Positions 18,682 to 27,266 of a DNA stretch of 64,000 bases are shown piece after piece. The DNA comes from an uncultured Desulfovibrionaceae bacterium. GTDB taxonomy: Bacteria; Desulfobacterota; Desulfovibrionia; Desulfovibrionales; Desulfovibrionaceae. Where the stretch lies: contig CATJOY010000043.1 in assembly GCA_949741925.1 (NCBI GenBank), positions 1 to 64,000 on the forward strand, read 5' to 3'. The position numbers and the translations under genes were made by a program. Every line of letters starts with the position of its first letter. Position 1 is the first letter of the stretch. Below the pieces are notes generated by a model. The model was given only the letters and a program-made list of their open reading frames with translations, was not told the origin of the DNA and made no database searches.

Positions 18682-20153
18682 CATCCAAAGATACGCCGCA
18701 TCCTACCGCGCCCCCGCCAAAGGCCAGGATACTGGTTGTGGATGATGAAGAAGGCATCCGTTTCTCCTTACGCGGCATCCTCGAAGATGAAGGATACGAG
18801 GTACTGGATGCCGAGAGCGCCGAGAAAGGGCTGGAAATACTGTCTGCGGAATCCGTGGGTCTGGTTTTTTTAGATATATGGCTTCCGGGCATGGATGGCT
18901 TGATCGCCCTGACCCGCATCCTCCAGGTTCAGCCTCAACTTCCCGTCCTGATGATCTCCGGCCACGGAACCATTGAAACGGCAGTTACTGCCATTAAAAA
19001 AGGCGCTTACGACTATATTGAAAAGCCGCTCTCCCTGGAAAAGGTCGTTATCGCGGCCCAGCGGGCCCTTGAGTTCCACGCCTTGCAGCGGGAAAATTTG
19101 GCCTATCGCCGCGGCATCAAAGCGACCACCCCGGGAGTTTCCGGCGAATCGCCCAAAGCCAGGGAACTAAGCGAACAGATCGCTAAAGTGGCGCCTCTTG
19201 ATACCTGGGTGTTGATTACCGGCGAGAACGGCACAGGCAAGGAAATCACAGCCAAAGCAGTATACGCCGGCAGCCGCCGCAGCGACCGCCCCCTGGTGGA
19301 AGTTAACTGCGCCGCAATCCCCGAAGAACTCATCGAAAGCGAACTTTTTGGCTACGAAAAAGGCGCGTTCACCGGGGCTGAAAACGCCCGCAGCGGCAAG
19401 TTTGAACTGGCCGACCGAGGCACCATCTTTCTGGATGAAATCGGCGATATGAGCCTGAAAACCCAGGCCAAAATCCTGCGCATCCTTCAGGAGCAGCGTT
19501 TTGAACGGCTCGGCGGCAGGCGCACCATACATGTGGATGTGCGGGTCATCGCAGCCACCAACAAAAACCTTGAAGAGGCCATCGCCCAAGGGCTCTTTCG
19601 GGAAGACCTCTATTACCGTCTTAAAGTTTTTCCCATTGTTGTCCCTCCGCTTAGGGAGCGTTCTTCCGACATCCCGCTGCTGATTCGGGAATTCAGCGAA
19701 CGCTTTATTCGCGAGCACGGGCTGACCCCCTTTGTGCTCACGCCGGAAGCTCTGGCGGTTATGGAAGCCTACCCCTGGCCCGGAAACATCCGGGAACTCA
19801 AGAACATTGTCGAACGGATGCTGATTCTGCACGGAGGCAAAGAGATCAGCCCTGACCTTCTGCCGCCGGAACTCCGTGAATGCGGGGCTTCCTCTTCGGG
19901 ACCGGGCGGACACCATGCACCGCAGGGAGAACCATCGCCCGACGAAACCGACGCCATCCTCCTTCGTATGTCCGACCTGGGCAACGACGACCTCAAAAGC
20001 GCCCGCTCGCTCTTTGAAGCCCGTTTCCTTAAAGCCAAGCTGCGCCAATACGGCGGCAACATCAGCCGGCTAGCCGAGGCCGTGGGGCTTGAGCGCAGTT
20101 ATTTATACCGCAAACTGCGCAGCGTGGACGTGAACGTACAGGATGAAAAGTAG
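18678..20153 (+). CDS. Sigma-54-dependent response regulator, NtrX-like
   Basis: 491 residues: receiver domain with D66 as phospho-acceptor, AAA+ domain with Walker A GENGTGKE at 182-189, a canonical GAFTGA loop at 229-234 and Walker B FLDEIG at 251-256, and a Fis-type helix-turn-helix. The C-terminal stretch [18 protein letters not shown] followed by [22 protein letters not shown] is the hallmark of NtrX-type regulators rather than NtrC. The usual NtrY kinase is not adjacent. AAAGGAAAG precedes the ATG; a tiny upstream frame overlaps it. Confidence 0.93.
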   Translation: MTSKDTPHPTAPPPKARILVVDDEEGIRFSLRGILEDEGYEVLDAESAEKGLEILSAESVGLVFLDIWLPGMDGLIALTRILQVQPQLPVLMISGHGTIETAVTAIKKGAYDYIEKPLSLEKVVIAAQRALEFHALQRENLAYRRGIKATTPGVSGESPKARELSEQIAKVAPLDTWVLITGENGTGKEITAKAVYAGSRRSDRPLVEVNCAAIPEELIESELFGYEKGAFTGAENARSGKFELADRGTIFLDEIGDMSLKTQAKILRILQEQRFERLGGRRTIHVDVRVIAATNKNLEEAIAQGLFREDLYYRLKVFPIVVPPLRERSSDIPLLIREFSERFIREHGLTPFVLTPEALAVMEAYPWPGNIRELKNIVERMLILHGGKEISPDLLPPELRECGASSSGPGGHHAPQGEPSPDETDAILLRMSDLGNDDLKSARSLFEARFLKAKLRQYGGNISRLAEAVGLERSYLYRKLRSVDVNVQDEK

Positions 20154-20251
20154 GCCTTGCTCTTACAAAGAGCGCAATACTCCGGCGACACAGGCGGGAT
20201 TTCATTCCTCTGCTTTCTGCGGAAACCTCTCCACCCTACTTGCCCGAGGGC

Positions 20252-20833
20252 TCAACGTAGAAAGTCAATCATCCCCCGCAGGGCTTCCCGTGCGGCCGAC
20301 AGGCGGATCTGATCCCGACTGCCGGAAAAAGAATACCGTACGGCTTTTGTCCTGACGGCGCCGCGAGTACAGCTGCAAGGCTCCCTCGCCGGCTCATCCT
20401 GAGTTGCCCAGCCTATCCAGACTGTGCCTACCGGCTTTTCTTCACTGCCGCCGTCCGGACCGGCCACACCGGATATAGCCAGTGACGCCCCACAAAAGCC
20501 CTCCTGCCCGGCATCCGCCGTACCCCCTGTATAGGCCAGCGCCCCCACGGCCATGGCCGTAACCGTTTGCTCGCTGACTGCCCCGTGCTCTTCCAACACC
20601 TTTCCGGGCACGGCCAGGAGACGTTGCTTGAACTCGTTGGAATAAGCGACAATGCCGCCTTTTAGCCAAGCGGAGCTCCCTGCCAAATCCGTGCACAATG
20701 CAGCCACCAGCCCGCCGGTACACGATTCGGCGGTTATCAATATACGCTTCCGGGCAATCAAAAGATCCGCCAGTCCGCGCACAAGCGGCACAAAAACTGC
20801 TTCTTCGGGCCTGGAACAATAAAATGCGTTCAC
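20252..20833 (-). CDS. pncC: Nicotinamide-nucleotide amidase, PncC/CinA C-terminal type
   Basis: Deamidates nicotinamide mononucleotide to nicotinate mononucleotide in pyridine-nucleotide recycling. Signatures ITAESCTGG near residue 33, LKGGIVAYSNEFKQRLL and ISGVAGPDGGSEEKPVGTVWI. It is a stand-alone amidase domain with no CinA N-terminal domain. The start is a GTG at 20833, because AAGGAGG lies 6 nt before it; the ATG further upstream (20881) would put the ribosome site inside the gene. 193 residues. Convergent with the NtrX-like gene. Confidence 0.9.
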   Translation of the reverse strand: MNAFYCSRPEEAVFVPLVRGLADLLIARKRILITAESCTGGLVAALCTDLAGSSAWLKGGIVAYSNEFKQRLLAVPGKVLEEHGAVSEQTVTAMAVGALAYTGGTADAGQEGFCGASLAISGVAGPDGGSEEKPVGTVWIGWATQDEPAREPCSCTRGAVRTKAVRYSFSGSRDQIRLSAAREALRGMIDFLR

Positions 20834-20952
20834 GTCAATCCTCCTTATCCGGGCACTCTGCTCACACCAGGGAAACAACACCGCGGCCCGGCGTTCGCCC
20901 CTCCGAAGAGCAGGCCGGCCTTTTTAGGGCCTGAAAAACCGGCTGTTGTCCG

Positions 20953-21165
20953 TTACAGCCAGTCGGATGCGCTAGAGTAAGGTACATAGTTTGCATAGAA
21001 ATGCCTGACCATGTCCAACGCATTGGGGGGCGAGCCGCTTACGGCGAAAGATATACCGCTCAGACCATGTGCGGCAAGGCAAATCGTGAAGCAAGGGAAA
21101 CCGTCCTGAAAACGACGGCTCATTGCTTCACAGGCAAAATTATCCCCAAGTCCTCCTGCGTCCAA
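20953..21165 (-). CDS. Doubtful small ORF
   Basis: Reads 56 residues from an ATG at 21123, or 70 from a TTG at 21165, ending in a Y-rich ANYVPYSSASDWL. An AGGAGG lies at 21151-21156 on the minus strand but is not well placed for either start. No family is recognised. Confidence 0.2.
   Translation of the reverse strand: MDAGGLGDNFACEAMSRRFQDGFPCFTICLAAHGLSGISFAVSGSPPNALDMVRHFYANYVPYSSASDWL
21086..21131. other. Two-stem RNA-like structure upstream of the binding-protein fusion gene
   Basis: GTGAAGCAA pairs with TTGCTTCAC (9 bp, perfect) enclosing CCGTC/GACGG (5 bp) with an 8-nt CTGAAAAC loop. It lies about 80 nt before the coding start and upstream of the extended -10, so it may be an operator or a structured element of the opposite transcript rather than a leader. 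Confidence 0.4.
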
Positions 21166-21186
21166 GGTTCAGCATGGTTTAAAAAT

Positions 21187-21194
21187 GTTATGAT
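21187..21194 (+). promoter_or_regulatory. Extended -10 promoter
   Basis: TGTTATGAT contains TG-N-TATGAT, a good extended -10 for the housekeeping sigma factor, 18 nt before the ATG at 21212. No good -35 accompanies it, as is usual for extended -10 promoters. Confidence 0.55.
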
Positions 21195-21211
21195 ACAATG
21201 AGGGTATAGCC

Positions 21212-22369
21212 ATGAAACGTCTCGGCGTTCTTTTAAGCGTGCTGCTTCTTACCGCCACGGCCTTGCCGTGCGCGGCGGCCACCGTGCGCGAACCCATGCG
21301 GGTGGTCTACGGTTTTGACCGCGAATTTCCGCCTTTTTCCTTTGAGGAGCCCGGGGGCAAGGCCACCGGTTTTGAAGTTGAGCTGCTGGAAGCCATTTTC
21401 CGGGGCAAAGTCAATTTGGTGACCCGGCCTCTGCAATGGGATATGGTTCCCCTGGAGCTCTCTTCGGGCACCATCCACGTCACCAGCGGCATGGTCCAAA
21501 CCGAACAGCGTTCCAAGCTCTATACATTCTCCCAACGGCCGACGCTTCCTTTACCGATACGTCTGTTTACTAAAACTTACAACCGCTTCCCCAATATCAC
21601 CTTTCTGCGGGGTCAGACCGTTGCCGTGGAGCAAGGGTCATATCAACACCGCCTCCTGCAAAACTTCGGCGGCATCAATATTAAGACCTATGCCGACAAG
21701 GTATCGCCCCTGCGGGCGCTGTTCAACGACGAGGTAACCGCTTACTGTGGCCCGGTCCAGACAGCCTACTACCTGATCAACAAGCTGAACTACACCTCCA
21801 TTACCACCATGGGCACGCCTCTCGGGATTACGGAAATGCGCTTTGCCGTGAACCGCGACCGGGGCGATATCTTGAAAATGATCAACGACGGCTTCAATGA
21901 GCTGGTTGCCAACGGCGAATACGACCGAATCTACCGCAAATGGTTTGTCCGGGATCTCTCGGAGGCAGAGACCAAAAAACTTGCCGAGGAAGCGAACAAG
22001 GCCCTGCTCTCCGCCTATGCGCCATACAGCGGCAAAGGCTTCGGCGCAGCCGTTCTGACCGCAACGGGCAACGTTTATAGCGCCTGCAACGTAGAAAATG
22101 CTGATACCCGGCTCTCCAGTTCCGCCGTCGTTAATGCCGTCAGCCGGGCCATAGCGGCTGGAGATCTGGAAATCCTCGGCGTTCTCTGCGTCAATGATCA
22201 GGAAAAACTTGTCTCTCCGGCCCCGGATGAGTGCCAGTTCCTCTATGAATTCGGGCGGGGCATCCTGGCGGTGGTTCCCGATGGCGCCGGGGGACAAAAA
22301 ACCGTAATGATGAGCGACATGCTTCCCAACCCGGTCATCGGCAAAACCAAAACCTTAAGCGTACAATAA
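21212..22369 (+). CDS. Periplasmic solute-binding protein (SBP_bac_3) fused to a catalytically dead cytidine-deaminase-like domain
   Basis: 385 residues. Signal peptide 1-23, then a family 3 binding domain about 28-248 (PPFSFEEPGGKATGFEVELL at 40-59, DRIYRKWF at 238-245). Residues about 255-378 align end to end with tetrameric cytidine deaminase: AYAPYSGKGFGAAVL at 268-282 and CNVENA at 292-297 retain the fold and the ribose-binding NxE pair. The zinc Cys and catalytic Glu of CAE become S304 and V306; the PCxxC cysteines become A337 and E340. It therefore cannot be a standard zinc deaminase. Export to the periplasm suggests nucleoside or nucleoside-like ligand binding, which is inference. No permease genes are adjacent. 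Confidence 0.88.
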   Translation: MKRLGVLLSVLLLTATALPCAAATVREPMRVVYGFDREFPPFSFEEPGGKATGFEVELLEAIFRGKVNLVTRPLQWDMVPLELSSGTIHVTSGMVQTEQRSKLYTFSQRPTLPLPIRLFTKTYNRFPNITFLRGQTVAVEQGSYQHRLLQNFGGINIKTYADKVSPLRALFNDEVTAYCGPVQTAYYLINKLNYTSITTMGTPLGITEMRFAVNRDRGDILKMINDGFNELVANGEYDRIYRKWFVRDLSEAETKKLAEEANKALLSAYAPYSGKGFGAAVLTATGNVYSACNVENADTRLSSSAVVNAVSRAIAAGDLEILGVLCVNDQEKLVSPAPDECQFLYEFGRGILAVVPDGAGGQKTVMMSDMLPNPVIGKTKTLSVQ

Positions 22370-22803
22370 TCCTGTTTCCGCTAAAAGCCGCACATCCCCC
22401 CTGCGGGATGTGCGGCGTATCGCGCTCCGGGGCCTTTCTCCGCCCCCCCCCTCCCTAAGCAGCAGGGATGACAGCACTACCAAAATCAGCTATTTCGGGA
22501 CGGTTCTCTATTGGAATGCTCCCCCGGACCTAACGGCAAAATAAAATGGTGCCTGTATTGCCGGGCGGATAGCGGGAGCCGCCGCCGAAGCGTTGTTTTT
22601 TAGGGCAAAACGCTCTCTGTAAAAAGATATTGCCCCGCGTCAGGTATATTTTCACCGATTATGATGGGGATCGGCATAAAACGCCGCTATCCGGCCAAAA
22701 GAAAAATCGTTTCCAGCCTATGCCTTCTGGAAAGTTGCCCTTCCCCCAAAAACACGGGCGTTATGCACTACGCCCCGTGGGCGCTGTGGAGTGTGACCAA
22801 ACC
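22370..22803. other. Long leader region of the activase gene
   Basis: 434 nt. A terminator-like hairpin is at 22387-22416 and a smaller one, AGCGTT/AACGCT, near 22590-22612. An in-frame open stretch from 22630 lacks protein character before MSESPLFLGLDVG, so it is taken as leader. Confidence 0.5.
22387..22416 (+). terminator. Hairpin after the binding-protein fusion gene
   Basis: GCCGCACATCCC/GGGATGTGCGGC, 12 bp, 6-nt loop, starting 18 nt after the stop. No U-run follows. Confidence 0.65.
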
Positions 22804-25800
22804 ATGAGTGAAAGCCCGCTTTTCTTGGGCCTTGACGTAGGATCAACCACTGTTAAGGCCGTTATTACCGATGACGCCGATACCCTCCTTTTTTCCCGTT
22901 ACCAACGGCATTTTTCTGAAGTGCGGGCCACCTTGGCCACACTTTTGGCCGAATGTCTCGAGACCTTCCCCAACCATGCCTGGCGTTTTGCCATCACCGG
23001 CTCCGGGGCCATTTCCCTGGCTGAGGAACTTCATCTTGCCTTTGTCCAGGAAGTAATCGCCGCGAGCCTGGCCATCCGCAGACGTATTCCGCAGGCCGAT
23101 GTTGCCATTGAACTCGGCGGCGAGGACGCCAAAATCACCTTCTTCACCGGCGGTATAGAACGCCGGATGAACGAAACCTGCGCCGGGGGCACAGGAGCCT
23201 TTATCGACCAGATGGCCTCCTTTCTGGATACGGATGCCGCCGGTCTGGATATATTGGCCGCCAGGCACACCACCATCTACCCCATTGCCTCGCGCTGCGG
23301 GGTTTTCGCCAAAACAGACGTGTTGCCGCTGCTCAACGAAGGCTCGGCGCGGGAAGATATCGCCGCCTCTATTATGCAGGCGGTGGTTGATCAGACCATT
23401 AGCGGTCTGGCCTGGGGACGGCGCATTACGGGAACGGTTGTTTTTCTCGGCGGTCCCCTGGCCTTTTTACCCTCCTTGCGCGAACGGTTCATCAAAACCT
23501 TACACCTCTCTCCAGAGGAGGCTGTTTTCCCTGAACACGGCGAATACTTCGTGGCTTTGGGCGCCGCGGAGTTCGCCCGCAATTCCGGAACAGCCGGCAA
23601 CGCCCCTTTGTGCAGTCAGGAGGAGATGCTGGAACACTTGGCCAAACTCCGCGCCAGCGCAAGTCGGGGCGAAATCAGGCACCTGCCGCCGCTGTTCGCT
23701 AACGCCGACGAGATGGCTGCATTCAAGGCCCGCCATGAACGGGAAAAAGCCGCACGTTTCCCACTGGAAGAGTACCACGGAGACGCTTGGCTCGGCCTGG
23801 ACAGCGGTTCCACCACCTTCAAAGCCGTGCTCATCGATGACAAGGGGAGGATTCTCTACAGTTTTTACGACTCCCACAAGGGAGATCCCCTGCCCGCGGC
23901 CCTCAGAGTGCTTGAAGATATTTACAGCCGCCGTAACAATGATCTGGTCATTCGGGCGGCCACTGTCACCGGCTACGGCAGCGGCCTGATTAAGGCCGCC
24001 ATCCGGGCGGATATCGATGAAGTGGAAACCGTGGCCCATTACACAGGAGCCGCTTTTTTCCAGCCGCAGGTTTCCTATATTCTCGATATCGGCGGGCAGG
24101 ATATCAAATGCATGCGCATTCGCTCCCATGCCGTGGACCGCATCCAGTTGAACGAAGCCTGTTCGGCAGGCTGCGGCTCCTTTATCGAGACCTTCGCCAA
24201 ATCCCTGGATATGCCGCTTTCCCACTTTGTAACAGCCGCCTTGGAAGCAACGGCCCCGGTGGATCTCGGCACCCGCTGCACCGTGTTCATGAACTCAAAG
24301 GTCAAACAGGCGCAAAAAGACGGGGCCTCGGTGGGCGATATCGCGGCGGGCCTTTCCTATTCAGTCATCCGCAACGCCTGCTATAAGGTGATTAAAATCG
24401 GCGATCCGGAAGAACTCGGCCGGCACATCGTGGCTCAAGGAGGCGCCTTTGCCAATGATGCGCTCTTGCGCGCCCTGGAACTGACCATCGGCCGCGAGGT
24501 CGTCCGCCCCGATATCTCCGGCCTGATGGGCGCATTCGGTTCCGCCCTCATTGCCAAGGAACGCGGCCCGGAAAACGGCGAAACCAGGCTCCTCGGTCCC
24601 GAGGATATCGCCGCCTTTTCCAGCAAAACCACAACGGCCCGCTGTAACCGCTGCACCAACACCTGTCTGCTGACCATCTCACGCTTTGCGGATGGTTCCC
24701 GTTTCATTTCGGGCAACCGCTGCGAACAGGGGCTGGGCATCCGGAACAGCAGTCCGGCCTTACCCAACCTCTACAGTTGGAAATACAAACGTCTTTTTGA
24801 CCCCTATGAACCTCTAAGTCCGGAAAAAGCCAAACGCGGCGTGCTCGGTATTCCGCGCACCCTGAACATCTATGAGAACTACCCGCTCTGGTTCACCCTG
24901 TTTACGGCCTTAGGCTATCGGGTAGAAATTTCTTCAGCCTCATCTAAGGAAATCTTCCAGCTCGGCTACAGCACCATCCCCTCGCAGACCGTCTGTTATC
25001 CGGCCAAGCTGGCCCACGGCCACGTTTTGGATCTGCTCCAGAAGAATGTGGATGCTGTCTTCTTTCCCTGCATTCCCTTTGAAAACAAGGAGTTCCAGAG
25101 CCAGGTCAACCATTATAACTGCCCGGTGGTCATCGGCTATCCGGAACTTCTGGCCAACAACATCCCCGAGATCAGGGAAAAAAATATTCCCTTTATCCAT
25201 AGCTTCCTGCCCATGGATAAAGAGAGCCTACCCCGCCGCCTGCACGATACCCCCTTTTTTGCGGATATCCCCCTGCCGGAATTAACCGACGCCGTGCGCC
25301 TGGGCTTTGCAGAACAAGAAAAATTCAAAAACGATGTCTGTCGGGCCGGCGAAAAGGCCCTGGAAGACCTGCAAGCCAGGGGGGCGTTCGGCATTATCCT
25401 GGCCGGACACCCCTACCATACAGACCCGGAAATTCATCATGGCATAGCCGAGTTGGTCACTTCCTGCGGCATGGGCGTGCTTACGGCAGATTCTGTGGCG
25501 CACCTGATGCCGGACCCGGGGCTCCTTCGCGTAGTGGATCAATGGACCTACCATGCCCGGCTCTATCGCGCCGGCGCCTATGCCGCGGGTAGCGATTCTC
25601 TGGCGGTGCTCCAGCTTGTTTCCTTCGGCTGCGGCCTGGATGCCATCACTTCGGATCAGCTTGAAGAAATCATGATGGTCAAAGGGCGCCTTTACGCTCA
25701 GATCAAAATCGACGAAGGCTCAAACCTGGGTCCTGCCCGCATCCGTATCCGTTCACTCCTGGCCGCGCTTAGAGAACGCAAGAACCGGGTTGATCCGCCG

Positions 25801-27045
25801 CCGCGCATTCCGATCTATACCGGTTCCACGCCCTTTACCGAAAAAATGAGGAAGACCCATACCATCCTCATTCCCCAGCTTTCACCTATCCATTTCCAAT
25901 TTCTGGAAACCGTGTTCAGTTCCTGCGGCTACAAGGTCACACAGTTGCCTGAAGTCAGCCGGGCCGCCTTGGAAACCGGTCTGCGCTATGTCAACAACGA
26001 CGCCTGCTACCCGGCCATTGTGGTGGTCGGTCAGCTTCTGCACGCCGTACGCTCAGGGGAGTTCGATCCGAACAAGGTAGCCCTGATGATTTCCCAGACC
26101 GGAGGCGGTTGTCGGGCCACCAACTACATCGCTTTTCTGCGCAAGGCATTGGTCTCCTGCGGCCTGGAGCATATTCCCATTATTTCCTTTAATGTGGGTG
26201 GCATGGACAAAAACCCCGGCTTCCGCCTTTCGGGCAGGCTGCTGCGCATGGCCATCATGGCCGGGTTTTACGGCGATGCTATGATGCGCGTTATTCACAG
26301 GGTTCGCCCGTATGAGTTGAATCCCGGCGATACCAACCGCTTGGCCGAAACATGGGTCGGACGGCTCAAACAGACCATCGCCACCGGCCGGCCCTTCCTC
26401 TACCATATGGACATGCTGGCCATGATCCACGACTTCGACACCATGCCGCTCCGGGATATCGAACGAAAACCCAGGGTCGGTTTAGTGGGAGAAATTCTGC
26501 TCAAATACCATCCGGACGCCAACAACCGAGCCGCCGAAGTGGTGGAGACGGAAGGAGGCGAAGCCGTGATGACCGATCTCATGGATTTTGTGCTGTATTC
26601 CTTCTATGATGATGTCTATCGCTACCGCTATCTAGCCGGTTCCTGGAAAAACTACGCCATTGGTATCTCCACCATCGCCTTTCTGGAGTGGTGCCGCTGG
26701 TCGCTCCGTTGGGGGCTCCGCAAAAGTCAACGTTTCAGCGCGCCTTTGCGTTTTCGCGCCCTGCGCCAGAAAGCCAAAAGCCTTATTTCCCTCGGACACC
26801 AGACCGGGGAGGGTTGGCTGCTGGCTGCCGAAATGGTGGAAATGCTCGAGACCGGCTGCAATAATATTCTCTGTATGCAGCCGTTCGGCTGCCTGCCCAA
26901 TCACATTACCGGCAAGGGGCTGCTCAATGAGCTCAAGCGCCGCTACCCCCAAGCCAATATCGCTGCTGTGGACTACGACCCCGGCGCCAGCGAAGTAAAC
27001 CAGATCAACCGAATTAAATTGATGATGTCCTGCATCAAGCAGTAA
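22804..27045 (+). CDS. Giant 2-hydroxyacyl-CoA dehydratase activase fusion (BadF/BadG/BcrA/D type)
   Basis: 1413 residues. Two ASKHA ATPase modules: the first starts LFLGLDVGSTTVKAVITDD with MNETCAGGTGAFIDQMA near residue 122; the second starts AWLGLDSGSTTFKAVLIDD near 328 with LNEACSAGCGSFIETFA near 449. The Cys in each of these motifs normally holds the [4Fe-4S] cluster at the dimer interface. A cysteine cluster CNRCTNTC follows near 616, then a DUF2229 region (about 670-900, SQTVCYPAKLAHGHVLDL) and a dehydratase-subunit-like C-terminus (about 1020-1400, YVNNDACYPAIVVVGQLL, ISQTGGGCRATNY). Such proteins are widespread in anaerobes; substrate unknown. The ATG at 22804 is chosen because homology begins there; its ribosome site is poor. 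Confidence 0.9.
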   Translation: MSESPLFLGLDVGSTTVKAVITDDADTLLFSRYQRHFSEVRATLATLLAECLETFPNHAWRFAITGSGAISLAEELHLAFVQEVIAASLAIRRRIPQADVAIELGGEDAKITFFTGGIERRMNETCAGGTGAFIDQMASFLDTDAAGLDILAARHTTIYPIASRCGVFAKTDVLPLLNEGSAREDIAASIMQAVVDQTISGLAWGRRITGTVVFLGGPLAFLPSLRERFIKTLHLSPEEAVFPEHGEYFVALGAAEFARNSGTAGNAPLCSQEEMLEHLAKLRASASRGEIRHLPPLFANADEMAAFKARHEREKAARFPLEEYHGDAWLGLDSGSTTFKAVLIDDKGRILYSFYDSHKGDPLPAALRVLEDIYSRRNNDLVIRAATVTGYGSGLIKAAIRADIDEVETVAHYTGAAFFQPQVSYILDIGGQDIKCMRIRSHAVDRIQLNEACSAGCGSFIETFAKSLDMPLSHFVTAALEATAPVDLGTRCTVFMNSKVKQAQKDGASVGDIAAGLSYSVIRNACYKVIKIGDPEELGRHIVAQGGAFANDALLRALELTIGREVVRPDISGLMGAFGSALIAKERGPENGETRLLGPEDIAAFSSKTTTARCNRCTNTCLLTISRFADGSRFISGNRCEQGLGIRNSSPALPNLYSWKYKRLFDPYEPLSPEKAKRGVLGIPRTLNIYENYPLWFTLFTALGYRVEISSASSKEIFQLGYSTIPSQTVCYPAKLAHGHVLDLLQKNVDAVFFPCIPFENKEFQSQVNHYNCPVVIGYPELLANNIPEIREKNIPFIHSFLPMDKESLPRRLHDTPFFADIPLPELTDAVRLGFAEQEKFKNDVCRAGEKALEDLQARGAFGIILAGHPYHTDPEIHHGIAELVTSCGMGVLTADSVAHLMPDPGLLRVVDQWTYHARLYRAGAYAAGSDSLAVLQLVSFGCGLDAITSDQLEEIMMVKGRLYAQIKIDEGSNLGPARIRIRSLLAALRERKNRVDPPPRIPIYTGSTPFTEKMRKTHTILIPQLSPIHFQFLETVFSSCGYKVTQLPEVSRAALETGLRYVNNDACYPAIVVVGQLLHAVRSGEFDPNKVALMISQTGGGCRATNYIAFLRKALVSCGLEHIPIISFNVGGMDKNPGFRLSGRLLRMAIMAGFYGDAMMRVIHRVRPYELNPGDTNRLAETWVGRLKQTIATGRPFLYHMDMLAMIHDFDTMPLRDIERKPRVGLVGEILLKYHPDANNRAAEVVETEGGEAVMTDLMDFVLYSFYDDVYRYRYLAGSWKNYAIGISTIAFLEWCRWSLRWGLRKSQRFSAPLRFRALRQKAKSLISLGHQTGEGWLLAAEMVEMLETGCNNILCMQPFGCLPNHITGKGLLNELKRRYPQANIAAVDYDPGASEVNQINRIKLMMSCIKQ

Positions 27046-27079
27046 CCGGCCTGCCCTAAAAGGCTCTCTCCCACTCCCC

Positions 27080-27185
27080 CTCTGCCGTCTGCGCCGCCTG
27101 CCCCGGCAGCGCAGGCGCAACAAACCGAACTTGGTGTAGCCCGGCCTTTACCCGCTTTGTTCCCTCTCTCTCCGGGGAACAATTC
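27080..27185 (+). repeat. Dispersed intergenic repeat, copy E
   Basis: Shares the exact 15-mer GCCTTTACCCGCTTT (27144-27158) with copy B, preceded by AACAAACCGAAC. The pairing arms read AACAAA and TTTGTT where other copies have poly-A and poly-T, so the change is compensated. It lies after the activase gene. Confidence 0.6.
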
Positions 27186-27266
27186 CGGTTGTGAGCAAAG
27201 AAAACAAATTCAGTCCCTCTGCCCCCACATGTTCCGTCATACAGAAACGACGGTAAGCAATTCTTT

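Larger units (their letters stand above)
20834..21211. other. Divergent intergenic region with a structured segment
   Basis: 378 nt between pncC and the binding-protein fusion gene. It holds a two-stem structure (21086-21131), an extended -10 promoter (21187-21194) and a weak minus-strand open frame (20953-21165) listed separately. Confidence 0.5.

Noticed and set aside
19167-20048. 293-codon minus-strand frame opposite the NtrX-like gene
   Set aside because: Antisense of a conserved AAA+ domain and has no own ribosome site.
21086-21131. Cyclic-di-GMP or preQ1 riboswitch
   Set aside because: The loops and junctions do not match either consensus, and the structure is upstream of the likely -10.
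22630-22803. N-terminal extension of the activase gene
   Set aside because: Composition is not protein-like and homology begins at MSESPLFLGLDVG (22804).
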